DNA from: CAKSQL01 sp045649415
GTDB taxonomy: Bacteria; Bacillota; Clostridia; UBA1381
Assembly (NCBI GenBank): GCA_045649415.1
Contig: JAZRPY010000028.1
Location: 1-23,438, forward strand
DNA length: 23,438 nt
Reading direction: 5' to 3'
The number at the start of each line of letters is the position of its first letter. Position 1 is the first letter of the stretch. The notes below the pieces were generated by a model, which saw only the letters and a program-made list of their open reading frames with translations, was not told where the DNA came from and made no database searches. Both the position numbers and the translations under genes were made by a program. Shown here in pieces: positions 22,290 through 23,438 of the stretch.

Positions 22290-22363
22290 TTTTATAAAAT
22301 AACGCCCATAAACTATAAAACAAAGTGCAGTTATTATAAAAGTAACAGACAGATTTTATAAAA
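22290..22363. repeat. second array of the TTTTATAAAA palindrome at ~21-bp spacing
   Basis: Exact TTTTATAAAA at 22290 and 22354, with related AACTATAAAA at 22311 and TATTATAAAA at 22332. Steps are 21, 21 and 22 bases. A further TTTTATAG lies at 22476, near the next promoter. The design matches the array at 18298-18402, which argues for a shared binding protein. Confidence 0.65.
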
Positions 22364-22499
22364 GATTGACAGTTGACTTTTATCGTTAAACAACCATCTC
22401 TTTGCAATTTACAACAAATACAAAATGGTTTTGTAGCAAAATCTCAATGAAAAAATCTTTTCCAGAGTAAAATAGTTTTATAGGTTTTTCTTTTTACCT

Positions 22500-22528
22500 T
22501 TGACTGTTCAATCAAATTATGATATAAT
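22500..22528 (+). promoter_or_regulatory. promoter of the Bro-N family gene
   Basis: TTGACT (22500-22505), 17 bases and TATAAT (22523-22528) with an extended TGA. It leaves a ~165-base leader with no evident gene. Confidence 0.8.
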
Positions 22529-22700
22529 TTGAATAATTATAGCACTTTGTTCAAAATGCAGAGATGGATAGTTTTTGCATTTGATTTTATATGGGTATGT
22601 GCTAAAAACAGTGGCATCTAAATCGTACACTGATTTTAAAGTTTGATATGTTAGGGATAAAAATATATTATGATAAAACTCTTTTATGGAGGTTATACAT

Positions 22701-23415
22701 ATGGATAACAAAATACAAATATTTGAAGATAAGAAAATAAGAACTGCATGGGACGAGGAAGCAGAAGAATGGTATTTTTCTGTTGTAGATGTGGTATCAG
22801 TTTTAACAGATAGCAAAGATCCAACAGCATATTGGAGAAAGTTGAAACAGAGATTAAAAGCCGAGGGAAATGAAACCGTGACAAATTGTCACGGTTTGAA
22901 GATGACCGCACCAGACGGTAAAAAACGAATGACAGATGTTGTAGATACAACAAATCTGTTAAGACTTATTCAATCAATTCCATCATCAAAGGATTTTATC
23001 TATCAGGGTGCGCAATGCTTTGACTGATGAATGGGATAAGCACGGAGTTCAAAAGGGCGTAGAATATGCTATTCTTACAGATGAGATTACAAAAGCTTGG
23101 TCGGGAATGACAACACGAAAATATAAAAATCTCAAAGGACTTACGAAAGAAAATTTGAGAGATAATATGAGTGACCTTGAACTTGTTCTCAATATGCTTG
23201 CGGAAGCGACAACTACGGAACTGTCAAAAGCTCATAATCCTCAATCTTTTGAAGAGAATCGCGAGATTGCAAAACGAGGCGGAAAGTATGCTGGTAACGC
23301 ACGAAAAGAAATTGAAGCAGATACAGGAAAGTCGGTAATTACATCAAAAAACGCAACAGAGTTAAATCAAGTTGTGGTTGATTTGATTGAAAATATATCA
23401 AAAGATGATGAATAA
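22701..23415 (+). pseudogene. Bro-N domain (phage antirepressor-like) protein with internal deletion
   Basis: The ATG at 22701 has ATGGAGG 8 bases upstream; it reads MDNKIQIFEDKKIRTAWDEE, then WYFSVVDVVSVLTDSKDPTA, the Bro-N DNA-binding domain of phage antirepressor-like proteins, up to LIQSIPSSK. There the usual PKAEPFKxWLA... segment of some 60 residues is missing. The frame ends at 23027 (GAQCFD), while the family's second half resumes one frame over: VRNALTDEWDKHGVQKGVEY, YAILTDEITKAWSG, DLELVLNMLAEATTTELSK, to 23415. An internal deletion plus frameshift near 22990-23005 explains this. A 25-bp palindrome (22873-22897) lies in the Bro-N part. Such genes occur in prophages and integrative elements. 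Confidence 0.7.
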
Positions 23416-23438
23416 CAAATATAAATTTTTTTGTCCCT

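Overview
The window is AT-rich, with strong AGGAGG-type ribosome binding sites, TTGACA/TATAAT promoters (often with an extended TG -10) and many U-tailed hairpin terminators. Together with the RNase M5 DUF4093-type protein, rubrerythrin, a Veg relative, the rpsO-pnp order, and secreted carbohydrate-active proteins, this points to an anaerobic member of the Clostridia (Firmicutes), probably from a gut or rumen. I cannot name a genus from sequence alone.

Layout. (1) 1-3.8 kb: the 3' part of a large secreted protein with a ConA/LamG-like region, then a complete secreted clan GH-A glycoside hydrolase. Both end in the same small Trp/Asp/Ser-rich C-terminal module. (2) 3.9-6.1 kb, minus strand: tRNA-Arg(CCG) with its own promoter, RNase M5 (rnmV), rubrerythrin and a six-helix membrane protein of unknown role. 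(3) 6.2-14.4 kb, plus strand: a housekeeping block of rpmE, rpsO, pnp, recG, rsmD, coaD, a coiled-coil protein and a stand-alone sugar-importer ATPase (UgpC/MsmK type). Most units are separated by clear terminators. (4) 14.4-16.1 kb, minus strand: rarA followed by a zinc-ribbon/TM2 membrane protein. A back-to-back divergent promoter pair separates rarA from (5) a plus-strand membrane-bound NDP-sugar 4,6-dehydratase of the PglF/CapD/EpsC type, 16.3-18.1 kb.

(6) From the terminator at 18.14-18.17 kb to the window end the character changes to an accessory island. It holds a frameshifted transposase zinc-ribbon fragment, a three-gene unit (small KRVQAAC protein, Veg-like protein, CarD-like regulator) behind a strong promoter and a possibly structured leader, and decayed fragments including an HNH nuclease tail. 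It also holds a compact promoter-RNA-terminator unit with G-rich repeats and a possible antiterminator, followed by a broken resolvase-like gene that lacks the catalytic residues. A Bro-N family gene with an internal deletion lies at the right. Two arrays of the palindrome TTTTATAAAA at about 21-bp spacing (18.30-18.40 kb and 22.29-22.36 kb) lie upstream of the transposase remnant and of the Bro-N gene.

How the genes work together. RpsO, PNPase, RNase M5, RsmD and L31 are ribosome and RNA-maturation functions. RecG and RarA both act on stalled forks. The secreted hydrolase and the orphan ATPase fit a plant or host glycan degrader that imports oligosaccharides. The most novel material is in the island: the phased palindrome arrays, the 21.2-kb RNA with its dead-resolvase neighbour, and the operon carrying Veg and CarD homologues.
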